From NCBI GenBank assembly GCA_965644315.1, contig CBFFRQ010000089.1, forward strand, positions 186,001 to 250,000: 64,000 nucleotides of DNA, in the 5' to 3' direction. This document shows, one piece after another, positions 35,878 to 47,049 of the stretch. This stretch comes from Caecitellus pseudoparvulus (taxonomy: Eukaryota; Bigyra: Bicosoecida). The notes beneath the pieces were generated by a model. The model was not told the origin of the DNA. It saw nothing but the letters and a program-made list of their open reading frames with translations, and searched no databases. The stretch's first letter is position 1. Every line of letters begins with the position of its first letter. The position numbers were made by a program, and so were the translations under genes.

Positions 35878-37797
35878 TCATTTGTGGGGCGCCTCCCCAC
35901 CCTCCTCAGCTGCGCCGCCACCCCCGGCAGCGGCTTGCCTAGCAGCTTGGTCCACCTGCCACTGAGTCAGCACTGCCACGACGTCCTGGTGGCCGCCCCG
36001 CTCCGCCCACTGGAGCAGCGTGGCGGGTTCACGACACGCATCCGAGGGCCGGCCGACCAGGTTCAAGTACGCCTGCAGCGCTTGGCACCCGTCCCTGCAC
36101 ACCGCCTCAAACAATGCCACGTGCCCTGTCGCCGCGGCAGCGCTCATCGCGTCACCCATGTGGCAGTCCGTCAGTCCCTGCCGGTCAAATTCATGACGCT
36201 GCCAAAGCTTCGCCTGCAGAGTGCGCACGGCGTGCAGCCTGCTGAGTGCACTGGCATGGGTTTTGTGGCAGACAGCGCCGGCGTTGGGCCGTGACGCCGC
36301 TGCGCGCAGCAGGCAGCGCCACTGCAGGGGCTGCAGCAGCTTCCGCAAAAAGCTGCGCCCTCGGCAGTTCACAGTCGCGGCCAGCATGGTCAGACTGCCC
36401 CGTAACAGAGATGCAGTCAACATGGGCAGCAGCGCTTTGCCCAGGAGCTTGCTGCACGCTGTTGAGTGTGCCTGGGCAGCGTCCACGATGGCAGCGGAAG
36501 TTGCTGCGTTGCCCGCACGCAGTGTCACTCGCAGCAGGCTTGCCGAGCGGTGGGCCAGGAAGCCAGCTTCAAACGGCGGACAGCACCACCCGAGTGCCTC
36601 TGAAAACCCTTCTTGTGCAAAGCACTCGGCCAGGAAGGCGTTGCTTCGCAGCTCAGCGGGGGGCGGGTTGGCCCGCAGCAACGTGCGAAACGCCGGCGCA
36701 GCCAGCGGAGCACGAGGGGGCCCCTGCGCAGGCGCACTGCCACACGGAGAGCTGCGCGAGCGGGCCCTGAAACGCAGCATGCGCTCACGCCTCTCCCAAT
36801 TCACCTGGCCCTGCGCCCGCTGCACGAGGAGGTATCGCAGCAGCTGGCGGTGCTCTGCTGCGTCGCTTCGCTGCAGCACGCCAGGCAGGGCGGTCGCCAG
36901 GCGCTGCAGGGGGGGGCAGTGGTGCAGGCCGCCTTTGAGTATGGCGCGTTGCAGGAGGAGGTCAGTCGGTAGCGTGTACATCTCCATGGAGCAGGAAGCT
37001 TGCAAGGCATATGGCAACTGCGGCAGAACCTGCTCCAGCTCCAGCTCGCGCACACTGCCCAGCACGGCAAGGGCGGCGACGGGGGATACTGGAAAGGTGC
37101 CCCTCTCACGGTCCCTTCGTGCAACTGAACCCACCCCTATCCGGCGCTTTACTGCTTTCTGGGCGCTGGCGATGCACTCCCTGCGGCTGACCTGATCGGT
37201 GAAGCCTCCTGCAATCATTTCCGCAACCATGCTGGCGCGTCCCACGGAAAGCATGTACTCCAACAACATACGGAACGCATGATAACTTTCCTCGAATGGT
37301 CCCCATCTCCCCGCAGCTCGCTTCATGACGCCAAGTGCCGGCGCCAGGTCACACGTGGCAAACCTCAGCTTGCTTGTGGAGCCAAAGCGCATGCTTTGCA
37401 GCATGTCCTCTCCCTTGTCCAACACCTCCGTGGGCAGGTGCAGCATGATGTAAGGGAGGGCTTCCGCCGCTCGCCCTTGGCCCTTTTGGAACAGCAGCCT
37501 CCAGAACTCCTCCGCAGACAGGTGGTAATTCGTGCGCGTGGCCCAGTCTTCCGGCGTGTTGGCTCGCAGCAGTGCCTGCACCAGCGGCAGCCCGTACGGC
37601 AAGGCCTCGGACAGGTGAGCCAGCAGGACACTGGGGGTGAAGGAGAACTTGCCCAGCATCTTCATGGCCCGGGTTGTTTTCCCCGCAAGGATGGCTTCGC
37701 GCAGTGCCTTGTCCACCACAGTCGCCTGGCAAGAAACGTCCTCGTGCCAGGCATAGTTTCCGTGCAGTGTGGGGTGCATGTCGCTGCAGCGATGCAT
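35878..37797 (-). CDS. Ankyrin-like protein G, paralogue of F without the C-terminal tail
   Basis: 639 residues if the ATG at 37797 is used; an ATG at 37779 is an equally possible start. It aligns with the first two-thirds of F: LLQRAILKGGLHHCPPLQRL, VNWERRERMLRFRARS, and the following helical repeats. Ankyrin-like units are seen near the end (AAAATGHVALFEAVCRDG, LLQWAERGGHQDVVAVLTQW). The protein stops soon after the last repeat with a Gly/Glu-rich end (GGGAAEEGGEAPHK), so it lacks the WxxRR tail present in F and the other array members. The cause may be 3' truncation or secondary loss. It lies 74 nt from the stop of gene H. Confidence 0.65.
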   Translation of the reverse strand: MHRCSDMHPTLHGNYAWHEDVSCQATVVDKALREAILAGKTTRAMKMLGKFSFTPSVLLAHLSEALPYGLPLVQALLRANTPEDWATRTNYHLSAEEFWRLLFQKGQGRAAEALPYIMLHLPTEVLDKGEDMLQSMRFGSTSKLRFATCDLAPALGVMKRAAGRWGPFEESYHAFRMLLEYMLSVGRASMVAEMIAGGFTDQVSRRECIASAQKAVKRRIGVGSVARRDRERGTFPVSPVAALAVLGSVRELELEQVLPQLPYALQASCSMEMYTLPTDLLLQRAILKGGLHHCPPLQRLATALPGVLQRSDAAEHRQLLRYLLVQRAQGQVNWERRERMLRFRARSRSSPCGSAPAQGPPRAPLAAPAFRTLLRANPPPAELRSNAFLAECFAQEGFSEALGWCCPPFEAGFLAHRSASLLRVTLRAGNAATSAAIVDAAQAHSTACSKLLGKALLPMLTASLLRGSLTMLAATVNCRGRSFLRKLLQPLQWRCLLRAAASRPNAGAVCHKTHASALSRLHAVRTLQAKLWQRHEFDRQGLTDCHMGDAMSAAAATGHVALFEAVCRDGCQALQAYLNLVGRPSDACREPATLLQWAERGGHQDVVAVLTQWQVDQAARQAAAGGGGAAEEGGEAPHK

Positions 37798-37871
37798 TGG
37801 GCACCGGACACACACACAGCCCTCGCTCAGGTGACGCGCTCCACTCGAGGAAGGAATTTGCCAGAGCGCTG

Positions 37872-39458
37872 TCAGTGGCTCGCCTGCACCCAGGAGGCGG
37901 TGGGGGTTGCTGCCTGCGTCCAGCTGCCCTTGGGCGCAGCAGCCCTGCCGCCGACGCCGCTGTCGGCGCCGAGAGAGGTCGACGCCGAGGGCATGTCGAA
38001 GAAGCTGAGGGAGTGCGGTTCGTCGTCGCTGGAGCTCTCCGTGATGTCTGACAGGCTGCCGCTGTCATCCCCCCAAGCGCCACCACCGCCCCCTGCGCCC
38101 GCCATGCTGGGGACAGACGCCCACACGGCGGCGAGGACGGCGCGGGAGGTGGCGCCACCGCCGCTGGGTGACTCCGGCAGACCAGTACGGACGGGTGTGT
38201 GCCCTGCCCCGCCCCCCTTGGCCGCGCCATGGGTGGCGAAGGCGGCTGGCAAGGCAGCCTCCATGCGTGCGAGGCTGGGGGCGGCGGGGCGGGGGGGAGT
38301 GCCTGTGGAGGCCAGTGACTCGCCGCCACCGCTGCTGGCCATGCTCGTGGAACGGCCTCGCGACCTTCCGGGCAGTGGCGCCAGCACCGCCCCCCCCCTG
38401 CGCTGTGCACTGCGCTCGCTGTGCACGCTGGCCAGCCCCTCCGAGCTCAGCGCAGAGGCGGAGCTGGAGCCGTGCAGGGCAGCGGAAGCGGCGTGCGAGG
38501 GGGGGTGTTGTTGAGGGGGGTGGGCGTGGCTTTCTTCCCGCGCCACGGCCCAGGGCATGACGAGCCCCTCGCCCTTGGCTGTGCCGGGCAGCGCGTGCAC
38601 TGCGGAAATGTGTGACGCGTCCGACACGCTGCGAATCTCACGAGGCGGCGAGGCGGCGCGGCGGCGAGGGGGAGGGGCGCCCTCCAGCGCAGACTGAATG
38701 GCACGTGCTGTTGCCTTCTGGTGGGACTTGAAGTGGGGCGGCGGGTGGAAGGGCCCTTGCAGCGCGTACTGCAGGGGCGTGCGCCCACCCGCCGTGGCAC
38801 GTGGGTCTGCGCCGCGCTGCAGCAACAGCTCTGCGCCGTCCGCCACACCGCCCCGCGCGAGGATGTGCAGGGCTGTGGGCGCGTCATGGCTGCCGTCTGT
38901 CGCATTCACGTCTGCCCCTGCGTCCAGCAGCACGCGCAGCATGTCCAGCGCAGCCTCCGTGCGGTCTGGGCCGATGCCCCGCAACTTCCACTCCAGCGCG
39001 ACGCAGGCATGCCACGCCATGCAGGTGAGGGGCGTCGCAGGGGCGTTGGGATTCTTGTACACGCCGTGCACATCTGCGCCTGCTTCGATCAGCTCCGTCA
39101 GAATGGCGGCTGAGCCCGTGTGCCGGCACGCTGCCATGAGAGGGGGCATGGGCCCACGCCCGTCAGCGCCGCCTTTGTCCAGGGCATGCACGTCCGCGCC
39201 CTTCACCAGCAGCTGTGAGACGACTTTGGACCACTCGTACCCGCCAACCCAGCGGTGCAGGGGCGTGCGGCCGTCCCCAACGGCGCCGTTCACCGCTGCG
39301 CCGTGGGCAATGAGTGCCAACGCTGCTTCAGGTGCAGGGCACAGTACCAGGAACTTGGGGCTGTCCAAGTTGACCCCCGTGCCGCACAGGCGGTTCACGG
39401 CCGCCACATCGTTGCGTTGGATGGCTGACTTCAAGGCTGTGCTGCAGCAGGCCCCCAT
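37872..39458 (-). CDS. Ankyrin-repeat protein H with N-terminal acylation motif MGACCS
   Basis: 528 residues from the ATG at 39458. This start is chosen over an open upstream extension because it creates MGACCSTALK, a classic N-myristoylation (Gly2) plus palmitoylation (Cys4, Cys5) signature that would tether the protein to membranes. Residues about 40-250 hold true ankyrin repeats: GDGRTPLHRWVGG...VVSQLLVKGADVHALDK, PPLMAACRHTGSAAILTELI, EAGADVHGV, DAPTALHILARGGVADGAEL, LLQRGADPRATAGGRTPLQYAL. The C-terminal half is Ser/Pro/Gly-rich low complexity with an acidic Ser cluster (SDITESSSDDE). It differs from the B-G type, with canonical repeats and no WxxRR tail. The likely role is a membrane-tethered scaffold. 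Confidence 0.8.
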   Translation of the reverse strand: MGACCSTALKSAIQRNDVAAVNRLCGTGVNLDSPKFLVLCPAPEAALALIAHGAAVNGAVGDGRTPLHRWVGGYEWSKVVSQLLVKGADVHALDKGGADGRGPMPPLMAACRHTGSAAILTELIEAGADVHGVYKNPNAPATPLTCMAWHACVALEWKLRGIGPDRTEAALDMLRVLLDAGADVNATDGSHDAPTALHILARGGVADGAELLLQRGADPRATAGGRTPLQYALQGPFHPPPHFKSHQKATARAIQSALEGAPPPRRRAASPPREIRSVSDASHISAVHALPGTAKGEGLVMPWAVAREESHAHPPQQHPPSHAASAALHGSSSASALSSEGLASVHSERSAQRRGGAVLAPLPGRSRGRSTSMASSGGGESLASTGTPPRPAAPSLARMEAALPAAFATHGAAKGGGAGHTPVRTGLPESPSGGGATSRAVLAAVWASVPSMAGAGGGGGAWGDDSGSLSDITESSSDDEPHSLSFFDMPSASTSLGADSGVGGRAAAPKGSWTQAATPTASWVQASH

Positions 39459-40581
39459 GGTGGCTGCAGGGCGCTGTCGTCGGATGGTATGCCGCTGCCA
39501 CGCTGGCAAGCAAGCGCTAGCAGATCTCCGGGTCTGCGCACACGCTCCAGGCGTTGGCGCGGTGCTCGAGCTGCGCAAGTAGGGACAGGGAGCAGATTGA
39601 AAGGCGGTGAAGATGGTTGAGAGCGCGCAGCGGCCCCCACACCGCCCGGGCATGATGGAACGGCGATCGAGCCCTGAGCGCTCATCCGAAGCACTGCCTG
39701 CACGCCCAACGCTGTGCGCAGCGACGTGGGTGAGAGAGAGGATTCACGTACGGTTTAAAGTGTCTCAGAAGGCCCAAGATGGCATGTGGTGTCGCCAGCG
39801 GTGGGGAGGTTTTCGTTTAGCCGGCGGGCGCGGCTTGCGCTGGGCTGAGCCGCTTTGCCGAGCAGCTGGCAGCGTCGGCGTGCCCACCCTTGAAGGTGCC
39901 AGAGCTCGCGCAGCGACGCCAAAGCCAAGCAAGGGGGCATGGTGAACCCGAGCAGGACAGTGAAGTTCCCCGGGGCGGCTCAGCCCGCCAGCGCTGGGCG
40001 CCAGGCTGCTCGCTCGCAGACGGAGTAGCTTGAGGCGCGGTTCGGTTGGGCAGCTGTGACGCCAGCTGCCCTTCCCGCGCTAGCAAACGATGCTTAGCGG
40101 CATGGAAACGGGGGCAAAGCATGCATGCGAGTCTGGACCACACTGGCCTTCCGTAGCACACGCGTTTCACCCGCTTGAGCGGGCGCTGGGGCAGCCTTTG
40201 CGCTGGAAGGGTGCGATGTCGTGTGCAACCTTGACCCCCTTGACCCCCCCTTGACCCCCCCTTGACCCCCCTTGTGCGAGGCAGCGAGCGGCTCCTCTTT
40301 GCTCTGTTCACGCTGCTCTCCCGCTTGCCCCGCGCAGGGACGGTGCTGTAACACATTTTCAACCACACACACTCTTCCCGACACAGGGCCACACGAACCT
40401 CCTGGCCCCTCCCGGCATTTCATTGCTCGCAGTCGTTCACTCGCGGTGCCTGTCAAGTGCAGGCAGCTGGCAGCAGCCTCTCGCGACGCACAGCATCGCT
40501 CAGCTGCGACGCGCGCGTGCTCGCGGCACAAGGGACACACACGCGACACCCTGGGCTCCAGGGAGCCCCTGTTTACCTGCC
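39459..40581. other. Intergenic region upstream of the kinase array
   Basis: About 1.1 kb between the start of gene H and the first kinase. It contains a short C-rich minisatellite (40229-40274). Open frames in this gap have no recognisable domain and no consistent codon bias, so no gene is called. The first kinase may have further 5' exons here. Confidence 0.4.
40229..40274 (+). repeat. Minisatellite, about 10-nt CTTGACCCCC units
   Basis: Four consecutive copies of a CCTTGACCCCC-like unit, with the C-run varying from five to seven bases. The unit recurs nowhere else in the window that I can see. It lies about 310 nt upstream of the first kinase start. Confidence 0.85.
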
Positions 40582-43562
40582 ATGCAAGGCCTGAGTCTTC
40601 CTGTGGACGATTCCAGCCCGCGCGGGCACCCGCTGCCTCGCCATGCCGATCTCAACTGTGAAGGTACGCGGCGTGTCAGCCAATGCAGGCAGCTCCCGAG
40701 GGGACAGGCTGCCAAAGGAACCAGCAGCACAAGGCTTTGCCCCTCACATGCCCGGCACTCACCCTCGCCTCTCGGTGTGTGCAGGGGGCGTGCTGCAGCA
40801 AGGCGGGCAGGGCAGCGTTTCGCTGGGCCGCTGGCGAGGCGAGCCAGTGGCGGTGAAGGCCATTGCGCCAGGGCTGAACAGCGCTGTGCGGGCAGAAAGG
40901 GCAGCAGTGAGTGCAAGCCATGGAGTTGCAGCGGCTGGGCTGGGGCTGCGTGCGCTGCAGCTGCGCGCACTGCGCCGCCTCGCCTCCTCGCGCAGATGGA
41001 GCGTCTGCAAAACCAGCACGTGCACATCGTGCGCTACATGGCGTATGTGGGGGACGCCAAGGGTGCCCGGGCATTCCTGCAGGGTGTGGGTGCCGGGGAC
41101 TTGCATGACTTCATCGCCCACACCCCAGCCAGACGGTGAGTGAGCGCACAGTGGGAGCGAGGTAGCCTCGCCTCGGAAGCCGGGCGCGTGAGAAAGCTCT
41201 CCTTGAGCTGATGGGCGCCACAGCACGCCGGCACTGGCACGCCCCACAACTACGCGCAGGTTGGGTGAAGTTCCAGGAACTCGAGAATGGGCGCTGCAGC
41301 TGGCGCACGCGCTGCGGTTCTGCCACGGGCAAGGCGTTGCGCACCGTGATGGTACGTTTCATCTGGCGAAGCCTCAGATTCAGCTGCTTCGCGTCACGTC
41401 ACGCGCCGCACCCAGCCCCCCACACGCCCACGCCCGCCCGCCCGCTCGCAGTGAAGCCTGAGAATGTCTTGCTCCTGCCCCATGGTGGCTTCTCCGTGCC
41501 AAACCAGGGCCCTGGCTCGGTCACAGCTGCCCACCGCGCAGCGGGCAAGGCGTTGTTGGAAGCGGCGGCGTCGCTGCCCGACCCCGTCCTGAGCGCCCCC
41601 GCCCCCGCCATGCACAACTACATGGTGCAGCTGTGCGACTTCGGAGCTGCCCTGGTCGTGCAGCCCTCCGCCACTGAGCCAGCCTTGGGCATCACGCCGC
41701 GTGGCTCCACCATGTACGCCTGCCCGCAAGTCGTCGCAGCGCACACACAGCGCCAGCACCCCGACCTGTCTGCGAAGCTGTGGCCCACCGACAGCGCCGC
41801 CAGCGCCGCGTTGGGGGATGGCTACGACGCCTACGGTGCTGACGTGTGGAGCTACGGCGTGTCGCTGTTCCGGGCCGTCACGGGGCGCCTGCCGTTTCGC
41901 TTGGCTTGCTCGTCCAGCGGCACCTTCCGCGCCTTCGTCATCAGCACACAGCCCCACGTGCGGCACGACGCGGTGGTGGCGCCCCACGCAGACATCTGGG
42001 CCAAGGACGAGGAGTTCATTCGGGCGGGGGGCGACGCTTCCTGGGCCTGGCCGTCCCTGCTGTCTCCCGCCCTCGTGCACCTGCTGCGGGGCTGCCTGGC
42101 CGTCCGTGAGTCGGAGCGGTTCACCATGGGGCAGGTGTTGGAACACCCCTGGTTCACGCGGCCGCACTGGGTGCCGCCCGCCGCCCCCGTCATCGCCACG
42201 CCCCGCCTCCCCGTGTCCCCGCGCCTGCAGGGGGCTGTCCCCCCTCTGCAACCCCCCAGCGGTGCCGACGCCCAAACACTGCGCCCCCTGCCGTCGGACC
42301 CCACGACAGGCAGCGCCTGCAGTGTCAGTGGCACAGATGTCAGCACTGCGACCTTCAGCGCAGGGCCGCCAGGGGGAGCCGCCGGCGGCCGCGTCTCCAG
42401 CACGCCCACCACCACCGTCACACTGGCCCCGCTGGGCAGCAGCGGGGCACAACGCAGGCCGCAGGAGGCAGCGCCCCACAGCCCTGCACAGGACCACATC
42501 AAGCCGCCTGTCCTGGCCAGCGGCCGTCGTGAGGGGGGTGCAGAGGTGGAGGCGGAGGCGGAGGTGGACGCAGGGTTCATCGTTGGCCCCAGCTCCGCCC
42601 GGCAAGGGGTGTGTGGGGGGGGTGACACGGGGGGGGGACACAGCAGCCGCAGCAGCTGCGCGCCACCCCCCTCCACCGCCCCCCCCAGCGGCACAGACGC
42701 CTCCACCGCCACTCATGCCGGCAGTGAGTACCCAGTCAGCCCCACGGGACCCCCCCCCCCTGTCCTGGCTGGGGGCCCCTCCGGCGAGGGGTCCATGACC
42801 GGCGGCGGCCTGCCCTCCATCCTGTCCAGTCGCACGGGGTCCGGCCGCGTCCCCTGCACCTCCCGTGCCGCGATGAGCCTGTCCCACCGCGCAGTGGCCA
42901 TGCCCAGCCAGTCCGGCCGCGCGGGGACCGCCCGGCAGTTCCCAGCCACGCCCCACGGCGCCAAACGGGCGGCGTTTTTCCCAGACGAGGATGCGGCGGG
43001 TGGCCCCACTAGCCCCCCTGGCACCCCCAGTGCCCGGCAGGGCGAGGGTCACGAGAGCGCCTCCAGTCGGCGGGACGGCTCGGTGGCCAGTGTGGCGAGT
43101 GGGCGGGGCGGGGCGCGTATTACGCTGGGCGCCAGCGCACCCCCTGACCCCTCCGCCCGCCTGCGCCTGCACCCCCTCTCGCCAGGCGGCAGTAACAGCG
43201 TCGTGTGCGGAGGAGGCGGTGTGAGTGCACTGCAGGGCGCCGCCAGGAGCGCCCTCGTGCCGCTGCTCATGCCAGCCTCAGCCCTGCGCCGCACACGAGG
43301 CAAGGCCCACCGGCAGCAGGGACCCCGGCTGGAGACAGTGCCGAGTGGGCACAGTGTGGGGGGAGGGGGCGACACCAGTGGGCGCAGCACATGCCGCGCG
43401 CCACGGGGCAGCGCACGTGACGCGCCAGTGATGGCGCAGCCGGCGCCTGATGCCACGCTGACGTCCCAGGGTCAGCCCACTACCCCAGCTTCGCAGGTGG
43501 CAGGGGCAGGCACGGCCATAACTGGCGCCAGCCCTGGAACTGTGAAGCTCCCTGCCCTGTAA
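40582..43562 (+). CDS. Ser/Thr protein kinase K1 (five exons)
   Basis: Exons 40582-40663, 40785-40906, 40996-41135, 41260-41351 and 41452-43562; introns of phase 1, 0, 2, 1; 848 residues. The start at 40582 (MQGLSLPVDD) is the least certain part. Joined, the kinase has a glycine loop GGQGSVSLG, VAVKAI with the beta-3 Lys, FCHGQGVAHRDVKPENVLL (the HRD and KPEN are split by intron 4), CDFGAALV, an activation segment ending PRGSTMYACPQV, DVWSYGVSLFRAVTGRLPF and a final HPWF. All catalytic residues are present. Residues about 380-848 are Ser/Pro/Gly-rich low complexity. The activation segment is in the CAMK/SNF1 style. It is the first of three tandem paralogues; the inserts between catalytic and DFG motifs differ. 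Confidence 0.88.
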
Positions 43563-43904
43563 CGGGCGTCGTGACTCGTATCGGTGCCGCCCAGACGGCA
43601 ATGCATTGCCTGCTTGTGCTGCGCGCTGGCGCGTTTCGCGGTGCGTGAGGGGCCCCCTCGGTGACGCCCGGCTGACGGGGCGATTTGCGCCACCAGGCAC
43701 CGCAAAAGCCCGCGCATTACAAACCCAACAACCACAGAAACACGTCAAAAGTACATGTGCATGCAAGGACTGCTGCCCAGATTACCCTCCTGAGCTGAGG
43801 CGACGCACTGTGTGCGCCCCCGCCCGAAGCCGAGCCGAGCACCAGCTGAGCCCTGCCCAGACCGGCACGAATCTGCGCACTGCAACGAGGCGTCACCCTC
43901 CGCC

Positions 43905-46009
43905 ATGGAACACCAGACCGCCATTGCAGACAGGACACAGGCACTGAAAGGTGAGACTGAGCCTGTTCGTGCCGCCTGTGCGTGGCTGGGTGCGCACCAG
44001 AGCGCCCCAGAGTGGCGGGAGCAGGCAAATGTCAAGCGAAGGCAGGCTCAGCGAAACACGCTGTGCGCTCGCCGAGCTTGTGTCCGCGGACGAGCCTTGG
44101 CAGGCACACCGCCGCATGCCGGAATTGTCCCCCCCCCCTCACCTGTGTCCCCTCTCCCTCTGTCGCGCAGAGGAGCCCGGCTTTCTGCAAGCTGGCGGCC
44201 AGGGCGTCGTGCACGTGGTGACAAGAGGCACTGGTCACAAGCCCCTAGCCCGCAAACGCATCCCAGCTCACCGCCGACGAGTGGCTGAAGCCGAGTATGC
44301 AGCTGTGAGTGTCCCTATTGCGTGAACTGTGCGCTGGGCGGCCCGTGGCGCGGCGCCGAGCATTGCGCCAAGAAGCTTCGATGGGCACAGTATTCTCCTC
44401 ACACCGCACAGTGCCTGCGGCTGGGGACGGTGCCCCACGCCCACGTGACGCGCCTCGTGGACGCATATGTGGATGACGAGGGAGAGTCGTCCCTGTTCTT
44501 TGAGCTGGGCCTGGTGGACGTGCATGCAGTGCTGGACTGTGTGCCAAAGAAGGGGTGAGCTATGCCCAGCGCGAGCGGCTGTGGCCATTTGCGGCGTGCT
44601 TGAGGCAGGCGCCCCACACTGCCCACACGCCCTCCCCGCGCAGGACCCGAGAGCACTCCTTTGCCCGAGAGTGGATGCTGCAAGTTGCCCACGCGCTGGG
44701 GCACTGCCACTCCCTGGGGGTGGCGCACAGAGACTGTGAGTGCACCCGAACAGCTGGCCGTGCCGGTGATTTGCCTGCCTACAGTGCGCTCGCCACACTC
44801 ACAGCGTCAGCACCCACGGCAATCGCCCACCGCCATTCCTTTGCAGTGAAACCCGAGAATATCCTGGTGTTCCCCATGCACCGCCCCGGCGCGGCTGCCA
44901 CGCCCCAGGGCAAAGAGCCGCTTGTGGCCGCGTTGCAGCAGGTGGCGGCAGGGGGCGCCGCCGCGAAAGCTGGCACGCAGACCCTGCATGGGTACCTGCT
45001 GAAACTGTGCGACTTTGGCTCTGCTCTCGTGGCGCCTGAGGGCCACGTGGGCCCCATCCAGGGCCACTCAGCCCGCGGCTCCGCCATGTATGCTTGCCCA
45101 CAGGTGTGTGCGCTGCACATCGGCTCGAGGCGACCTGAGCTCGCGCAGCGCTTCTGGACGCCTTCCTTCTTGAACAAGATGTCCAGTGATGGGTACGATG
45201 CCGCCGCAGCCGACGTGTGGAGCTGGGGCGTGACTGTGTTCACCCTGGTGGCGGGGCACCTGCCTTTCCGCACAGCCAGTCCGGACAGCAGCACTTACCG
45301 CGCATTCGTCCTGGCCACACAGCCCGAGGTGGTGGATGACGCCCTCATGGCGCCTGGCTGCAGTGAATGGCAGCTGACACACTCTGCCATGGCAGCCGGC
45401 AGCTCCCGCCTCGCTGCCAGTGAATGGTCCTGGCCAGCCGCCTTCTCCCCCGCTCTGCGGCACTTGCTGGGGCGCTGCTTGCGCGTGCGGGAGGGCGAGC
45501 GCTGGACCACGGAGGACATCAAGAGCCACCCCTGGTTCGCGAACCCGCGCTGGAAGCCCAGCCCCGTCGCGCCCCTGACGCTGCCCACCAGCCCTCCCCG
45601 CCTGGCCATCTTGGCAGGAGGCCCCTCCTCCAGCACACCCACGACTCAGACCACGTCCGGGCACCCCACCAGCGCAGCCTCCGGGGCAGGGGGCGGCATG
45701 TGGTCCGCTGCTCCCTCCTTCCAGGGCGCGGCAGACAGACTGGCTGCCCCCCTAAGCCAGAGTAACACCGCCTCCACCGCCTCCAGCCATGACCAGCACG
45801 GCAGTCGGCTGGCGTCAGGCCACAATGCGGCCGGCACCGCCCCTGCTCAGCAGTTGCCCGCTATCTCCTCCACAGAGCCGTGGGTCACGGCGGCGCCTGG
45901 GCGGGCGGGCGGCATCGGCGCCTGCTGTGACGCATCTCTGCGCTGGCCGGGCCAGCCAGCCGCCCCGGGTGTGCTGGTCAAGCAGCAAGCTGTGGGCGTG
46001 ATGGGTTGA
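43905..46009 (+). CDS. Ser/Thr protein kinase K2 (five exons)
   Basis: Exons 43905-43950, 44171-44304, 44412-44554, 44644-44735 and 44847-46009; phases 1, 0, 2, 1; 525 residues. The ATG at 43905 gives MEHQTAIADRTQALK. Motifs in order: GGQGVVHVV (glycine loop), PLARKRI (candidate beta-3 Lys, with Ala-Arg before it, less typical), GHCHSLGVAHRDLKPENILV (split by intron 4), CDFGSALV, ARGSAMYACPQV, DVWSWGVTVFTLVAGHLPF and HPWF. The catalytic core is complete. The C-terminal tail is short and Ser/Ala-rich. Exon 4 is exactly 92 nt, as in K1 and K3. The adjacent upstream gene K1 ends 342 nt away in the same orientation. Confidence 0.88.
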
Positions 46010-47049
46010 ACCGGAGCTCTGATCCTGCTCTGCGCCGAGAATGTGCAGGCTTGCGCGTCGGCCCCCACCCTCGCTAGCGTGGGTCATTGCGCCGCGAACC
46101 CTGGCCAGGTGAACGCCCTGGAGCCCAGTGACGCCTTGCACTACCCTGCTTCCCCTCCCCCATTCCTGTGTGTTGTCCAGCGTGGCGCCGCTGAGCTGCA
46201 GCGTACGCCGCGCTTCGCTGTCTTGTTTCATTCCCTTTCGATTGCCGCCAGCCGTTCGGTGGCGGCCAGCCGAATCCAATTCACTGTCGTTCACACTCTG
46301 GCTGAGCAGGCTGGCGGAAGGGCGGGCCCATGGGGCCATGAAGCCGCTCCTTCCACTGAAAGCAGTTGCACTCACCCCATCCCTCGCAGCACTTCCCAAC
46401 GAGACACTCTGCTGCAAAGCCCGGCCCGTCGCTTGAGCAGTGCGGGATACAATCTTCCCCTTGCCATGCAGGCCTTGCCGGTCATCAATCGCCTGGACCG
46501 TCACCCCATTGCAGTGTGGGGCGCGGGAAGACTTTCGCTGCTGCGGCGGCGGTGGCGGCGGCTTCTTTGCTGCCTCTGGCGCAGGCTCTCGAATGCTTGG
46601 CCCGGGTACGCGCAGTGCGCGGGGCCTGGCGCCCGCAGGCGGTGCACGGCGGCACGGCAGGCCCGCCAGCTACTTGACAAGGTAAGAAGCATGCCTTTAC
46701 CCCGCTAGGTGTGCGCGCTGGCGGCGTGTGGCGTGGTGAGGGGGGCGGTGAAGGGGGGAGGGTGGGGGAGCCGAGCGATGCGTCGGGCGCTCTCGCCAGC
46801 AATGCCGCCCATCAGCCAAACTCAGACACCCACCTACAAGTACCGGCGCGCAACACCCCAAAACCCCCCACCCTTTGCGCACATCTTCCCACCCCTTCAG
46901 CGTCACCCGGGACCCTCTGGCTGTTCAAGACGCCGACCCACGGCGCAGCAAGCCGTCGCTGAAGGCTCAGAACCCTCCGCGCTTCTGTGCCAGGACCAGT
47001 GCTTCGATTCGGGGCCCAGCAGCAGCAGGCAACGCACCAGTCAGGAAAT
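46010..47049. other. Intergenic region between K2 and K3
   Basis: About 1.04 kb. Open frames of up to 229 codons occur on both strands, but they conflict with one another and show no domain. A Gly/Ala-rich stretch near 46540-46680 ends in a donor-like AAG-GTAAGA, so a small or degenerate gene is possible. I see nothing I can support. The rest presumably carries the K3 promoter. Confidence 0.35.

Noticed and set aside
22904-39458. Array as an integrated giant-virus or transposon segment
   Set aside because: The base composition and codon style match the neighbouring host genes, and no capsid, polymerase, integrase, transposase or terminal repeat is visible.
39817-40549. Minus-strand ORFs in the gap before K1
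   Set aside because: They cross the minisatellite, are Arg/Cys-rich and lack any recognisable motif.
45815-46504. Minus-strand ORF of 229 codons overlapping the 3' end of K2
   Set aside because: It overlaps a well-supported kinase tail, has no domain, and conflicts with equally long frames on the other strand.
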